A DNA stretch of 64,000 nt, from NCBI GenBank assembly GCA_900107365.1, contig FNPS01000016.1, forward strand, positions 1-64,000, given 5' to 3'. A program made the translations under genes and the position numbers. Under the pieces are notes generated by a model, which saw only the letters and a list, made by a program, of their open reading frames with translations, had not been told where the DNA came from and ran no database searches. This DNA comes from Flavobacterium aquidurense (GTDB lineage Bacteria > Bacteroidota > Bacteroidia > Flavobacteriales > Flavobacteriaceae). Below, one piece after another: positions 8,650 to 19,100 of the stretch; the stretch's first letter is position 1, and every line of letters starts with the position of its first letter.

Positions 8650-10464
8650 TTATTTATGATTTAAGGCATTAATGACTTCTGTATTAATGTCCTTAACCTT
8701 TTTAAAGTCCATTTTATCCACTTTTCTATCGTAGGTCATAAAGCCGTTTACTTCACCTTCAACATCTGTTGTTTGTGTGTAAACCGCTGCCGAAAATCCT
8801 GATTTTACGTAGTTTTTTAAAATTTGTGCATACTTGATATATTCTGCTGTAACTTCATTTTCATTTTTGAATTTTACGTATCCCCAATTGTCATTGGCAC
8901 GCCATAAGTGTCCTTCAAGAGGCAAACCTATTCCGCCATATTCGCCTAAAACTGTGACTCTTCTTGCATCATATAAATACATTTCCGGTCCCGGATAATT
9001 GTGCAAATCTAAAATATCTCCAGTCTGGAAGTGGTTTCCTCCGCTTGAAGAATTTGTTAAGCGGCTTGGATCATGATTTTTGGTCCATTCTGTAATTTCA
9101 ACTGTTTTAAATTGTCCCCAGGCTTCGTTAAACGGAACCCAAACGACAATACTTGGATACGAATACAAATGATCCATGATTGCTGCCCATTCCTTTTTAT
9201 AAATTTCTTCAGACTTTGCAGTTCTTTTTAATTCGTTTCCTTCAAAATAGGTTTTGTTTTGCCAGGTTGGCTGTTCGTCGCCGCTTGGCATATCTTGCCA
9301 AACCAAAATTCCTAATTCGTCACAATGTGTATACCAGCGCTCCGGCTCTACTTTTACGTGTTTGCGAATCATATTAAAACCTAATTCTTTTGTTTTAATA
9401 ATATCATATTTCAAAGCTTCGTCTGTTGGCGCTGTATATAATCCATCCGGCCACCAACCCTGATCCAATGGGCCGAACTGGAAATAATCTTTGTTGTTCA
9501 ATTGCATTCTGATAATACCAAATTCATCTCGTTTTGATGAAATTTTTCGCATAGCAAAATAGCTTTTTACTTCGTCAATCACTTTATCATTGCTGATTAA
9601 ACTGATTTTTGTCTGATATAAAAACGGACTTTCCGGCGACCATAATTTCAGATTATTTAAAGTAATGTCTAAATTTTCTCCGACGACTGCTTTTTCATTG
9701 GCGATTTCTTTTCCTCCGTCAAAAACAGTAATTTCAATAATATCTCCTTCTTGCGCCCCAACAACATCAGCTTTTATGCTAATAGAATTTTGATCAACAT
9801 TTGGAGTTGTTTTTAAATTGGTAATGCTTTTTTTGTTTACAGGTTCGATCCAAACCGTTTGCCAAATTCCGGTAACGGGCGTGTACCAGATTCCTTCCGG
9901 ATTTTTAACTTGTTTGCCTCTTGGTTGTGGTCCATCGTTTGAAGGATCCCAAACTTTTACCACCAGTTTTTGATTTTTGCCTTTTTTAACAAAAGGAGTA
10001 ATATCAAATGAAAACGGAGTATAACCACCTGTGTGTGAGCCAACTTTTACGTTGTTTATCCAAACTTCCGTTTTCCAGTCAACAGCACCAAAATGCAATA
10101 AAATGTTTTTCTTTTTCCAGCCTGAATCTATGCTGAAAGTGGTGGAATACCAAAGTTCCTTCTCTGCTCCTACTTGTTTCATAACGCCGGATAAGCTTGA
10201 TTCAACCGCAAACGGAACCAGAATTTGCCCATCATATTTTGAAGGTGCCGTTTTTCCTAAATCCTGAATGGCATAATTCCACAAACCATTCAAATTTTTC
10301 CATTGGCGACGCTCCATAATCGGACGGGGATACTCAGGTAAGGTTTTGTTCGGATCAACCTGTGCTGCCCATTTTGTTTTGATTTTATCTCCCTGAGGCT
10401 TCCATTGTGCATTTGTTATATATCCTAAAAACAGGAAAAGAAGCACTATTATTTTGTTTTTCAT
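8650..10464 (-). CDS. GH2 family glycosidase, exported
   Basis: A 604-aa protein with signal peptide (MKNKIIVLLFLFLGYITNAQ), a sugar-binding jelly roll (about 30-210, FGAVDWKTEVWINN), an Ig-like domain and a TIM barrel. The catalytic acid/base is E447 (PFNEAWG) and the nucleophile E508 (LGEYGG). GH2 covers beta-galactosidases, glucuronidases, mannosidases and some arabinosidases; the short form without C-terminal extensions does not settle the substrate. The start at 10464 is preferred because it yields the signal peptide; the frame extends to 10518 but overlaps a hairpin. It sits between the BNR/CBM9 and GH43 genes of PUL 1. Confidence 0.85.
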   Translation of the reverse strand: MKNKIIVLLFLFLGYITNAQWKPQGDKIKTKWAAQVDPNKTLPEYPRPIMERRQWKNLNGLWNYAIQDLGKTAPSKYDGQILVPFAVESSLSGVMKQVGAEKELWYSTTFSIDSGWKKKNILLHFGAVDWKTEVWINNVKVGSHTGGYTPFSFDITPFVKKGKNQKLVVKVWDPSNDGPQPRGKQVKNPEGIWYTPVTGIWQTVWIEPVNKKSITNLKTTPNVDQNSISIKADVVGAQEGDIIEITVFDGGKEIANEKAVVGENLDITLNNLKLWSPESPFLYQTKISLISNDKVIDEVKSYFAMRKISSKRDEFGIIRMQLNNKDYFQFGPLDQGWWPDGLYTAPTDEALKYDIIKTKELGFNMIRKHVKVEPERWYTHCDELGILVWQDMPSGDEQPTWQNKTYFEGNELKRTAKSEEIYKKEWAAIMDHLYSYPSIVVWVPFNEAWGQFKTVEITEWTKNHDPSRLTNSSSGGNHFQTGDILDLHNYPGPEMYLYDARRVTVLGEYGGIGLPLEGHLWRANDNWGYVKFKNENEVTAEYIKYAQILKNYVKSGFSAAVYTQTTDVEGEVNGFMTYDRKVDKMDFKKVKDINTEVINALNHK

Positions 10465-10501
10465 TATAATTTTTTCTGTTTTTAAATTTTTAAATAAATT
10501 A

Positions 10502-10575
10502 CCAGGCCATCTCCACATAGCCTGGCAATTACAAACTAACTTAACTAACCAATCTTTATGTGAACTTTAGTTCAC
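10502..10575 (-). promoter_or_regulatory. two mRNA hairpins in the sialidase-GH2 gap
   Basis: The 125-bp gap holds two stems. GTGAACT-TT-AGTTCAC (10560-10575) is perfect and lies 14 nt after the upstream stop; CCAGGC ... GCCTGG (10502-10507 and 10520-10525) is 37 nt before the GH2 start. Neither has a T-tract on the minus strand, so RNA stabilisation, processing or partial attenuation is more likely than full termination. Confidence 0.4.
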
Positions 10576-10589
10576 GTATATTTTAATGC

Positions 10590-12344
10590 TTATTTCAATT
10601 TGATGCTCGACCACGAATAAGGTTTGTCAGCGACATTGCTCGAAATATTTTCCAAATAACTGCTTGCTCCTTTTGATCTTAATTCTATATTGCAGCCTAT
10701 TCTCGTTTGCTTGGCAGGCATTCCTCCTAATAAATTCCACGGAATTTTAGCTTCAATCTGATAACCATTTGCAGTTTTTATTGTTGTTGAAACAATTTCC
10801 TTCGTTTTATCTGATTTTTTCCATGTACTGTTTTCGCCTTCGGAGATTGAAAATGTGGCTGTCTGTCCAAATTCCAATTTAAAAATTGAATTTCCAGGTG
10901 CTATTAAATTCTGGTTTTTAGGATCTAAATACAGATTAAAACCGTCGCTATCGGCAACATTGCTTACATTAATAATCTCGCTGTCTTTTACTTTTGCAAA
11001 AACATATAAAAATGACGTATCAAAACTAAAATTTGCTTCAAGCTGCGTTGTTCCATTTTGGCCGATGAAAACTGGACTTGCCTTTTTCCATTCGGCTTCG
11101 TTGCTTTGTCCGTCAATTACAGCGGTTGCATTTACTGCATTTATTTCAGGCAAAACATGGCCTTTAATCATCCAGATTTGAGAGGAATTCCCAAACGAGT
11201 TTGTAGTAGTCAGCGCGATAATGGTGTCGTCATCTAATACAGAAATACTATTCCATAAACCCGATTTTCCAGCGCCAATTAAAAACGGAACTGATTTGCG
11301 ATCGAAATTTTTAGCCTGGTTGTTTCCAATAACGACTTTCATTTCAGCATTATTAATGTCGTTTGAAGCTCTGTTTTCCGTTCCCTGATAAGACATTAAA
11401 ACTTCTCCTGTACTTAATTGAGCCAAATAAGGCGCCCCTGCATACACAGCGTTATTTATTTCTTCTGCTAAAGCATAATTTCTGTTATTGCTTACTGCAT
11501 CAACGGTCTGTTTCCAGTTTTCTGAAATTGTATTTCGAATGATATAAGGTTTGAACTGATTGTCGACACCATTATCTTCTATTGAAAAAACAATCTCATT
11601 TTGATTTTTCAACAGAATCGGCGATGGCATTCCGTCTCTTTTTCCAGCTCTAAAACTTACAATTTCAGGTGTTCCTGACCAAGTAGCACCATTATCAGTC
11701 GAACGCAGCAATGAAATATTTTGTTCATTTGAACTTTTATATACATTTTCATTCGAAAAAAACAATTGTACTTCTCCACTCGGAATTTGCAATGCTGAAG
11801 GTTCCCAACAGCCGTTTTCAAATTCGGAAGTCGCTTCATAAATAACTTTATTTTCGATCCAGGTTAATCCTCCGTCAATACTTTTTATGGTGTTTATAGA
11901 AAATTTTGCACCACCTGTATTGCCTGCAATAGGTCTTGGATTATAACAAATCAAAATTGAATTGTCTTTTAATTGCAAAATATCCGGCGTTGTCATATTC
12001 ACAGCAGCCGTTCCTGAAATTACTTTTATGGGCGTACTCCAGGTTGCACCCAAATCATCGCTGATTTTGACTAAAATGGCACCACCAGATTCGTAAGTAC
12101 ACATTAATTTTTTGCTGTCTAATTGAATTAATCTGGCGTAACCATTATATTCAGTACTGTTTTTATCTGAAATTTGAGTCATCGTTGTATAATCCCAAGC
12201 TATCCTGATGCCTTCTGATGCAGGTTTTGATCCAATTGGTGTTACAACAACAGGTTCATCGACAACTGGATCGCTTGAAGAATCACTGCAGGAAAGCAAC
12301 GGAATGAACATTAATCCCAGCAAAAAATTATTTATATTTTTCAT
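10590..12344 (-). CDS. BNR-repeat (sialidase-fold) lipoprotein with CBM9-like domain
   Basis: A 584-aa lipoprotein (lipobox IPLLSC). Residues ~45-375 form a sialidase-type propeller with at least three Asp boxes (SDDLGATWS, SIDGGLTWI, STDNGATWS). Residues ~385-584 resemble a family-9 carbohydrate-binding domain (AVIDGQSNEAEWKKA ... FNLYLDPKNQ ... YQIEAKIPW). True GH33 sialidases have an arginine triad and FRIP motif that I do not see. Given the arabinose-oriented PUL, an exo-arabinanase of the GH93 type (same fold) or another exo-glycosidase is possible; this is inference. Its ATG directly follows the stop of the upstream gene (TAAATG). Confidence 0.7.
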   Translation of the reverse strand: MKNINNFLLGLMFIPLLSCSDSSSDPVVDEPVVVTPIGSKPASEGIRIAWDYTTMTQISDKNSTEYNGYARLIQLDSKKLMCTYESGGAILVKISDDLGATWSTPIKVISGTAAVNMTTPDILQLKDNSILICYNPRPIAGNTGGAKFSINTIKSIDGGLTWIENKVIYEATSEFENGCWEPSALQIPSGEVQLFFSNENVYKSSNEQNISLLRSTDNGATWSGTPEIVSFRAGKRDGMPSPILLKNQNEIVFSIEDNGVDNQFKPYIIRNTISENWKQTVDAVSNNRNYALAEEINNAVYAGAPYLAQLSTGEVLMSYQGTENRASNDINNAEMKVVIGNNQAKNFDRKSVPFLIGAGKSGLWNSISVLDDDTIIALTTTNSFGNSSQIWMIKGHVLPEINAVNATAVIDGQSNEAEWKKASPVFIGQNGTTQLEANFSFDTSFLYVFAKVKDSEIINVSNVADSDGFNLYLDPKNQNLIAPGNSIFKLEFGQTATFSISEGENSTWKKSDKTKEIVSTTIKTANGYQIEAKIPWNLLGGMPAKQTRIGCNIELRSKGASSYLENISSNVADKPYSWSSIKLK

Positions 12345-13388
12345 TTATTTTTTAGATTTTGATTCTGTTTTGGTCAAGCCAAATTTCTTCACCAAACTAT
12401 CATATTCATTTCTCGAAATGGTGACCATGCAGCCGTGGCGTACTTTTTCAGGGAAACTGTATTTGTCCCAATCGGCAAAAAAAGTGTAGCCAGAAGCCTG
12501 AAACCATGGTCCGTTTAAATTATCAGCAATTGATAATCCGTAAGAAACTCCAGGATATTGTTCGTAATACATGTACCAAATTTTATCATCTGGAGAAGGA
12601 ATCAACATTGGCGCTTCCCTAAAATTTGGACTTATAGATTGTTGGGGCAAAGAATACGGTCCTAAAAGCGATTTCGATTTTGCAATTCGGATGGTTTTTC
12701 CGGTTGTCCAATACAAAGTTGGATAGGTTTCATCTTTGATCACGGCGTAGTAGGAATCGCCGATTTTACGGATAAAAACATCAATCGTTCCCATATCCCA
12801 ATCGAATAAACGTTTTGGAGTTCCTTCAAAAGTTTTTAAATCTTTAGATAGAACATACAACGTTCTCTGGCTTGCCCAATAACGTTCCGGATCTTCTTTT
12901 GTTCCGTCCAGATGCGGAGTGTGCCAAGTCATGATGAATTTTTCAGAAGCTGCGTCGTAATATAATTTTGGAGCGCCAATTCGCTGCAAAGCATTCGCAT
13001 AATCTGGCGTGCTTTTTAAATCGGGCGTATAATCTGAATGTTTTTTCCAGGTAATTAAATCGTCTGAAACCCAAATGTTAATGCTTTTTGCGTCATCGCC
13101 TGTGTTTCCGGCAATGTAATATTTACCATCTGGACCTTTGCAGATATCCGGATGTCCTTTATAGTCTTCAAAAACTCGTTTTCCGTTATTTAAATTGTCC
13201 CAATGCAAACCATCCAAACTAACCGAATAATACAATCTGCCGTAATCGTTATGCGTCATGTGCGCAAAAAGATAAGCTTCATTTTTAGGTTTTTCATTTC
13301 CTTTAATTTGTCCCGGCGGATCTGGTTGTTGCGCTTTCGCAGAAAATCCGATAAGAATTGCTACTAAGAAATATAGTCGTTTTATCAT
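12345..13388 (-). CDS. GH43-like five-bladed propeller glycosidase
   Basis: A 347-aa exported protein (MIKRLYFLVAILIGFSAKAQ). Propeller repeats of the form FVSDDLITWKK and SKSLLGPY are typical of clan GH-F. Candidate catalytic residues lie in GHPDICKGPDG (base Asp), GTIDVFI (second Asp) and FREAPML (acid Glu). It is more divergent than the other three GH43 genes here, and the activity cannot be named; arabinofuranosidase or galactanase are both possible. The start at 13388 gives the signal peptide; a start at 13415 only adds nine polar residues. It is 39 bp downstream of the clan GH-A gene and abuts the next gene. Confidence 0.72.
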   Translation of the reverse strand: MIKRLYFLVAILIGFSAKAQQPDPPGQIKGNEKPKNEAYLFAHMTHNDYGRLYYSVSLDGLHWDNLNNGKRVFEDYKGHPDICKGPDGKYYIAGNTGDDAKSINIWVSDDLITWKKHSDYTPDLKSTPDYANALQRIGAPKLYYDAASEKFIMTWHTPHLDGTKEDPERYWASQRTLYVLSKDLKTFEGTPKRLFDWDMGTIDVFIRKIGDSYYAVIKDETYPTLYWTTGKTIRIAKSKSLLGPYSLPQQSISPNFREAPMLIPSPDDKIWYMYYEQYPGVSYGLSIADNLNGPWFQASGYTFFADWDKYSFPEKVRHGCMVTISRNEYDSLVKKFGLTKTESKSKK

Positions 13389-13427
13389 ATTATTGGTTTT
13401 ATTTGAATGTGCCAATTAGATAATTAT

Positions 13428-14555
13428 CTAATTCTTCTTATTAGCCTCAGCTGTCATCTTTTTAATCAAATCCGTTTCAGCTTTAATGTATGGCGTTCCG
13501 TCGGTATGAAACACTTCGTGAAACCAAACTTCCGGATCTGCATCGTATTTTTTAGTCCAGCTGTCCCAGGCAAATTTTGTTTGTGTTTTTCCGTCAACCA
13601 GTCCCCAGTTGATCATACCCACTTTGTATTTTTGGGCGATTGGCAAAAATCCTTCAAACGTACTTCCATTTGGTCTGGCCATGTATTCTGTGCAAATCAG
13701 AGGTTTTCCGTAACGTTTTAATTGTTTAATTACCTTTTCAAAATCCTGTGGCGTGTTGTAATTGTGAAACGAAATAACATCAGACTGCTCGATTTGCAGT
13801 TTATGCATTGGCAGCATTTTCTTTGGATCACTCCAATCTCCAACCCAAACTCCAGAGGTTAAAGGTTGTGAAGGCTTACTTTCTCTTGCCCAAACAAAAA
13901 CTTTCCTTAAAAGCGGTAAAATCAAATCGGCTTTGTTCTTAATTTCGACTTTTTCATAAGAAGGCCCAGTCATATTATCCGGTTCGTTCCAGACATCCCA
14001 ACCTAAAATACGATCGTCTTTTTTGAATTTCGAAATCGTTTCTTTTACATATTTCTCTAAGCGAGGATATTGCAAGGAATCTTTCAGCACTTTTTGCCCC
14101 GGACTTTGTACCCAGCCAGAATTGTGCGTAAAAGGTTTTGGAGCTCTTTGTTTGCCTAAAGCAGGAAACGGATCCCAGCAGGAATCAAACAAAACAAATA
14201 AGATTTTGATATGATGTTTGTCTGCAATTTCAAGGAAAGTGTCCATTCTTTTATAAAGCCCTTCTGCATCTTGTTTGTGCAATAAATCGTGCAGGTAAAC
14301 ACGCATTACATTCATCCCGATACCTTCGGCCCAGCCTAATTCCTGATCAATTCTTTTGGGATCAAAGCTGTCAGCCTGCCACATTTCCAGTTGATTAATG
14401 GCTGTACTCGGAGCATAATTTGCGCCTACCAGCCACGGTTGTTTTCCGTACCATTCATTAGCTTGTTCTTTTGTCCAGATTTCTCTTTTTTTGTCACAGC
14501 TGAACAATACTAGTCCAGCCAACATTAAAGTTAGATACAGTTTTATCTTTCTCAT
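13428..14555 (-). CDS. clan GH-A (GH5-like) glycosidase lipoprotein
   Basis: A 375-aa lipoprotein (lipobox LVLFSC) with a TIM barrel. The acid/base is E191 in GWDVWNEPDN and the nucleophile E290 in LICTEYMA, with NVMRVYLHD and IKILFVLFD as beta-strand landmarks. Proteins of this kind are often labelled 1,4-beta-xylanase or cellulase-family hydrolase; the exact family and substrate are uncertain. Because it is anchored and lies directly behind SusD, it may be the surface endo-enzyme that makes fragments for SusCD. Confidence 0.7.
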   Translation of the reverse strand: MRKIKLYLTLMLAGLVLFSCDKKREIWTKEQANEWYGKQPWLVGANYAPSTAINQLEMWQADSFDPKRIDQELGWAEGIGMNVMRVYLHDLLHKQDAEGLYKRMDTFLEIADKHHIKILFVLFDSCWDPFPALGKQRAPKPFTHNSGWVQSPGQKVLKDSLQYPRLEKYVKETISKFKKDDRILGWDVWNEPDNMTGPSYEKVEIKNKADLILPLLRKVFVWARESKPSQPLTSGVWVGDWSDPKKMLPMHKLQIEQSDVISFHNYNTPQDFEKVIKQLKRYGKPLICTEYMARPNGSTFEGFLPIAQKYKVGMINWGLVDGKTQTKFAWDSWTKKYDADPEVWFHEVFHTDGTPYIKAETDLIKKMTAEANKKN

Positions 14556-14637
14556 TATAAATTTTCTTAAGTATGAACAATCGTTCGTTATGATAAGGGA
14601 ATCTGATTTGAAGATCAGATTCCCTTAAAAAATAGTT

Positions 14638-16164
14638 TTAATATTGTGGGTTTTGGTCTAAGTTTGGATTGTTATCCACATCAACCTGCGGTATTGGCAT
14701 TCTTTGATTTTTACCTACTTTAAAGTTTTTAAAATCAGGATCACGAAGCGAAATTTTGTCAACAGCAGCCTGAGAATCTAAATCTCCCCAACGTTTTAAA
14801 TCTTCCCAACGAACACTTTCGCCAGCCAATTCTAAAACTCTTTCTGTTTTTAATCTTTCTAAAAATTTATCATGATCGTTTCCAATTTCAGGATGAGCAA
14901 CCGCTAAAGTATTCATGTTTACACGTGCTCTCACCTGATCTACATATTGATAAGCTCCGGCAGTATTTCCTGTTTCGTTTAATACTTCTGCATAACGCAA
15001 TAAAATATCAGCATAACGAACCAATCTGTAATTTACCTGGCTGTAATAATCTTCATTATTTCTGTAATAATCACGGCTTCCTTTTCTGAACCAAGCTTCA
15101 TCTGCACCCCATTCCCAATTTTTACCGTACGTTTTATCTCCAAAATCGGCTAATAAATTTGGATAAAATAAAGTCCATCTTAAGCGATCATCAAGATTAC
15201 CAGTCTTATTTTTTTCTTGTTTGAAAGCATTTACTAACCAGAAACGAGCCTGACCGTCAGACCATCCAATTCCTCTTGGTGCAAAAAACTGACTACGGTT
15301 ACTGGAAAGTGCAGCATTTTGATCTTCTCCTGTTCCACCTTTTCTTTGATCTCCAAACTGAATTTCAAAAACAGATTCGGAATTGTTTTCATGTGTATCA
15401 GTAAAATTGTCCCTGTAATTTGTAGCTAAACTGTATTTCGCGCCAGGACCAGAAATTAAATATTCAAGAGCTGTTTTTGCCTCCGGCCATTTGTGTTGCT
15501 GCATGTATGCTTTTGCCAAAAAAGCTTCTGCTGCGCCTTTATCTGGTCTTCCTGTTTGATCTGCAGGCCATGAAGCAGGCAAATCGGCTAAAGCCTCATT
15601 TAAATCTTTTTCAATTTGAGCCCAAACTTCGGTTACATTTTTTTGCTGTGGTAAATCGGCTGGCGTAGATGGTTCTAGAACCAACGGAATATTTTCCCAA
15701 AGAATGGCTGCATAGTAGTAATGCAAAGCTCTGAAGAATTTTGCCTGAGCAAGAATTTTCTTTTTATCATCTTCATTTTGGAATGTGATATTCGGAACAT
15801 TGGCCAATACCTGATTGCATCTAAAAACAGCTTTATAGGTATCTCTCCATGTTACTGCATTTCCTTCCCAAAAATTATAATTGATATAATTGAATCTCGT
15901 CCAGTCTGCTAATTCTGTCCACGGACTATTACTGAATCCTTCGTCAGAAGTTAAATCCAGACGGAAATAAATCCATCTTGCCCATAAACCATCTTTATAA
16001 AACATGGCGTAAATTGAATTCACACCGGCTTGTGCATCACTTTCCGTTTTCCAATATTGATCTACTGTGATATCATTTGGGCTGTTCAGATCTAATTCCT
16101 TTTCACAAGATGATGCAAAAAAGAGACCTAGAAAAACTACGGTTGTTAGTATTATTTTTTTCAT
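14638..16164 (-). CDS. SusD/RagB-family outer-membrane lipoprotein (PUL 1)
   Basis: A 508-aa lipoprotein (MKKIILTTVVFLGLFFASSC) with the SusD helical fold: KELDLNSPNDI after the lipid Cys, the N-terminal SusD-like region with YKAVFRCNQVLANV, TPR-like helices (FFRALHYYYAAILWENIPLV), and the C-terminal RLVRYADILLRYAEVLNE ... VRARVN ... ERVLELAGESVRWEDLKRWG typical of the family. It forms the lid of the SusC transporter and captures glycan at the cell surface. It follows the SusC gene by 16 bp. No separate surface glycan-binding protein gene is evident in this PUL. Confidence 0.95.
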   Translation of the reverse strand: MKKIILTTVVFLGLFFASSCEKELDLNSPNDITVDQYWKTESDAQAGVNSIYAMFYKDGLWARWIYFRLDLTSDEGFSNSPWTELADWTRFNYINYNFWEGNAVTWRDTYKAVFRCNQVLANVPNITFQNEDDKKKILAQAKFFRALHYYYAAILWENIPLVLEPSTPADLPQQKNVTEVWAQIEKDLNEALADLPASWPADQTGRPDKGAAEAFLAKAYMQQHKWPEAKTALEYLISGPGAKYSLATNYRDNFTDTHENNSESVFEIQFGDQRKGGTGEDQNAALSSNRSQFFAPRGIGWSDGQARFWLVNAFKQEKNKTGNLDDRLRWTLFYPNLLADFGDKTYGKNWEWGADEAWFRKGSRDYYRNNEDYYSQVNYRLVRYADILLRYAEVLNETGNTAGAYQYVDQVRARVNMNTLAVAHPEIGNDHDKFLERLKTERVLELAGESVRWEDLKRWGDLDSQAAVDKISLRDPDFKNFKVGKNQRMPIPQVDVDNNPNLDQNPQY

Positions 16165-16180
16165 TATCCTATTTTTTTAA

Positions 16181-19100
16181 TTAAAAGCTAAATTCAACAC
16201 CAAGAGAATATGTTCTAAGATTCGGGAAAGATCCGTTATCAACACCTCTTTCAAAAATTCTATTATCGCCTGTATTACTGAACTCAGGATCTAAGCCTTT
16301 GTATTTTGTAATGGTAATAATATTTTGTGCCGATAAGGTTAATCTTGCTCTTGCTATTCCAGATTTATTCAAAACACTTTCTGGCAAATTATAACCAAAC
16401 CCAATGTATTTAAGTCTGATAAAATCACCACTTTCTAAGAAACGGTCACTATCTCCTCTTGAATTAAGAGTTGAACCTTTTGTAATTCTAGGAAAATCAG
16501 TATTTGGGTTTTCAGGTGTCCAGGGCTGTACGCCCGCTCTGTAATTACTATTGTCGTCAAAACGGTCTACAACACTTCTATATCCGTCGTAAACAGTAGC
16601 GCCGTGAGAAGCAATCCAGTTCATCGAAAAATCAAAACCTTTGTAGTCTGCTCCGGCATTAAGACCCATTTCGAATTCAGGCCATGGACTTCCAACAACA
16701 GCTTTGTCGTCACTGGTAATTTGTCCGTCACCGTTAACATCTTTAAAACGAATATCTCCAGGTACTGCACTTGGCATAATTACTTTTCCATCAGCATTTT
16801 TATAGTTGTTAATTTCATCCTGATTTTGGAATAATCCATCAGTCTGCAGTACATACCACATTCCTACGGGTTGTCCGTCGCGGGTCATTGTGTTTCCAAT
16901 AATGCTTTCATTTTGTCCGTTACCTAAAGAAACCAGCTTGTTGTTTACTTTTGTAAAGTTTACAGAAGCGTTGAAAGAGAAATCGTTGATTTTTTTACTA
17001 TAAGCCAATTCTAATTCAAAACCTTTGTTTTCAACAGTTGCTGCATTTGAAATCGGGTTTCCACCGTCGTTTCCTGTAGTCAATAAAATTGGAAAACCAA
17101 ACAATACATCTTCTGTACGGGCAATAAAATAATCTGCTGTAAGACGTAGATCATTATTTAAAACACCAAGATCTAATCCAATATTGGTTTGTTTTAATTT
17201 TTCCCAACGTAACTGAGAATTGGATAATTTAACTTGGGTTGCAGACGGATATGTACCTTGTCCATTTCCTAAAACAATTTGTCCAAAATTATTGATGAAA
17301 CTTTTAGATTCATACTCTCCAATATTTCCAGAACCTAATTCTCCGTAACTCGCTCTTAATTTTAAATCTTTAATGAAGTCTGATTTAAAAAACGATTCGT
17401 TGCTAATTCTCCATCCTGCAGAAAGTGAAGGGAAATTTCCCCATTTATTACCATCACTGAATCTTGAAGATCCATCACGTCTGATCACGGCATTGAATAG
17501 GTAACGATTATCATAATTGTACTCTAATCTTCCTAAATAAGATGCCAGAGAAGCCTCGTTGATAAAACCACCAACTACCGGTGTATCTCCCTGATTTAAA
17601 ACCTGATAATATTGTCCTGTTCCTGAGTTGATTGGGATATTTCTCTTTTGTCCGTAAATTTGCTCGTATCTGTCTTTTTGAAAAGTTTGACCCACTAAAA
17701 CAGTTACATCATGTTTTCCAAATTGTTTCTTGAAATTCAATGTATTTTCAAATAACATCGTTTCTGATCTTGCTTTATTTTGATCAATGATAGATGGATC
17801 TGCTGGCTGATTTAATGTCCAGTTCCCTACTTTTCTCAAAAATTTATACGAATCAAAACTAGTTTCATATCCAAAATTGAAACGGTACTTTAACCAAGAG
17901 GCTAATTTTAATTCGGACCACACATTTCCTCTGATTCTAAAATTTTCATTTACAGCATTCGCAAAATCAGCAATAGCTAACGGATTTGTACCAAAAGTAT
18001 CTGCAACACCTTGTTTTCCATAACCATAACCTCCTGGATTTGCAGGATCGTAAAGCGGAATCGTAGGAGTCATTCTGTACACATCAATAATTGGATTTCC
18101 AGATATTTCATCTGTTTTTGAATTACTGATGGCCAAATTTTCTCCAATACTGAAAATTCCTTTTGAACCGCTTGAATTTACTCTGAATGAAATTCTGTCA
18201 AAATCAGTTCCAACAACAGTTCCTTCATTTCCAAAATAATTTCCCGACATAAAAAAGGTTGAATTATCGCCACCGCCAGAAGCACTCACATTATAATCCT
18301 GAATCATTCCGGTTTTAAAAACTGCATCCTGCCAGTCTGTATTTACTGCCATATTAAGATTTTGTCTCGGATATCCAGCATTATCATAGGCCTGATTATT
18401 TAATTTTGCAAATTCTTCAGTTCCCATTAAATTATATCTAGGCATAGTTGTAAGACTGGATTTGGCAGAAGCTTCAATCTTAAGCGGTCCTTTTTTACCT
18501 TTTTTGGTTGTAATGATAATTACACCATTTGCCGCTCGGGAACCGTAGATTGCTGCGGCAGATGCATCTTTTAAAACCTGAATACTTTCGATATCGTTCG
18601 GGTTAAAATCTCTGTTTGCAGAAGTAATCAATCCGTCAATTACATATAAGGGATTTGTATTTTGAAGATTTTTAAGACCACGAATTTCAATATTCGCTTC
18701 TTGACCCGGACGTCCGCCGCCACGAACTTTAACACCAGTTACCAAGCCTTGTAATCCGTCAGCAACAGTTGTAACCTGTCTTTTCGAAATTTCGTCTGCT
18801 TTCACCAGAGAAACTGCTCCTGTAAGATCTTTTTTCTGTTGCGAGCCATAACCTACAACTACTATTTCGTCAAGCTTCATGGCATCTTCTGCTAAAGTTG
18901 CATTTACAGTAGTTTGATTGTTAATAGCAATTTCTATGGTTTTATATCCTTGCGAACTAAAAACCAAAGTTTGGTTTGATTTAGCTACAATAGAATATTT
19001 TCCGTCAAAATCGGTAGCAGCACCGTTTGTTGTATTTTTTATTAAAACATTAGCAAAAGGAATTGGATCTCCATTTGCTGAAGTAATTGTTCCTTTAACA

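Noticed and set aside
10590-12344. True sialidase (GH33)
   Set aside because: Asp boxes are present, but the FRIP motif and arginine triad were not seen, and the PUL context gives no sialic-acid genes.
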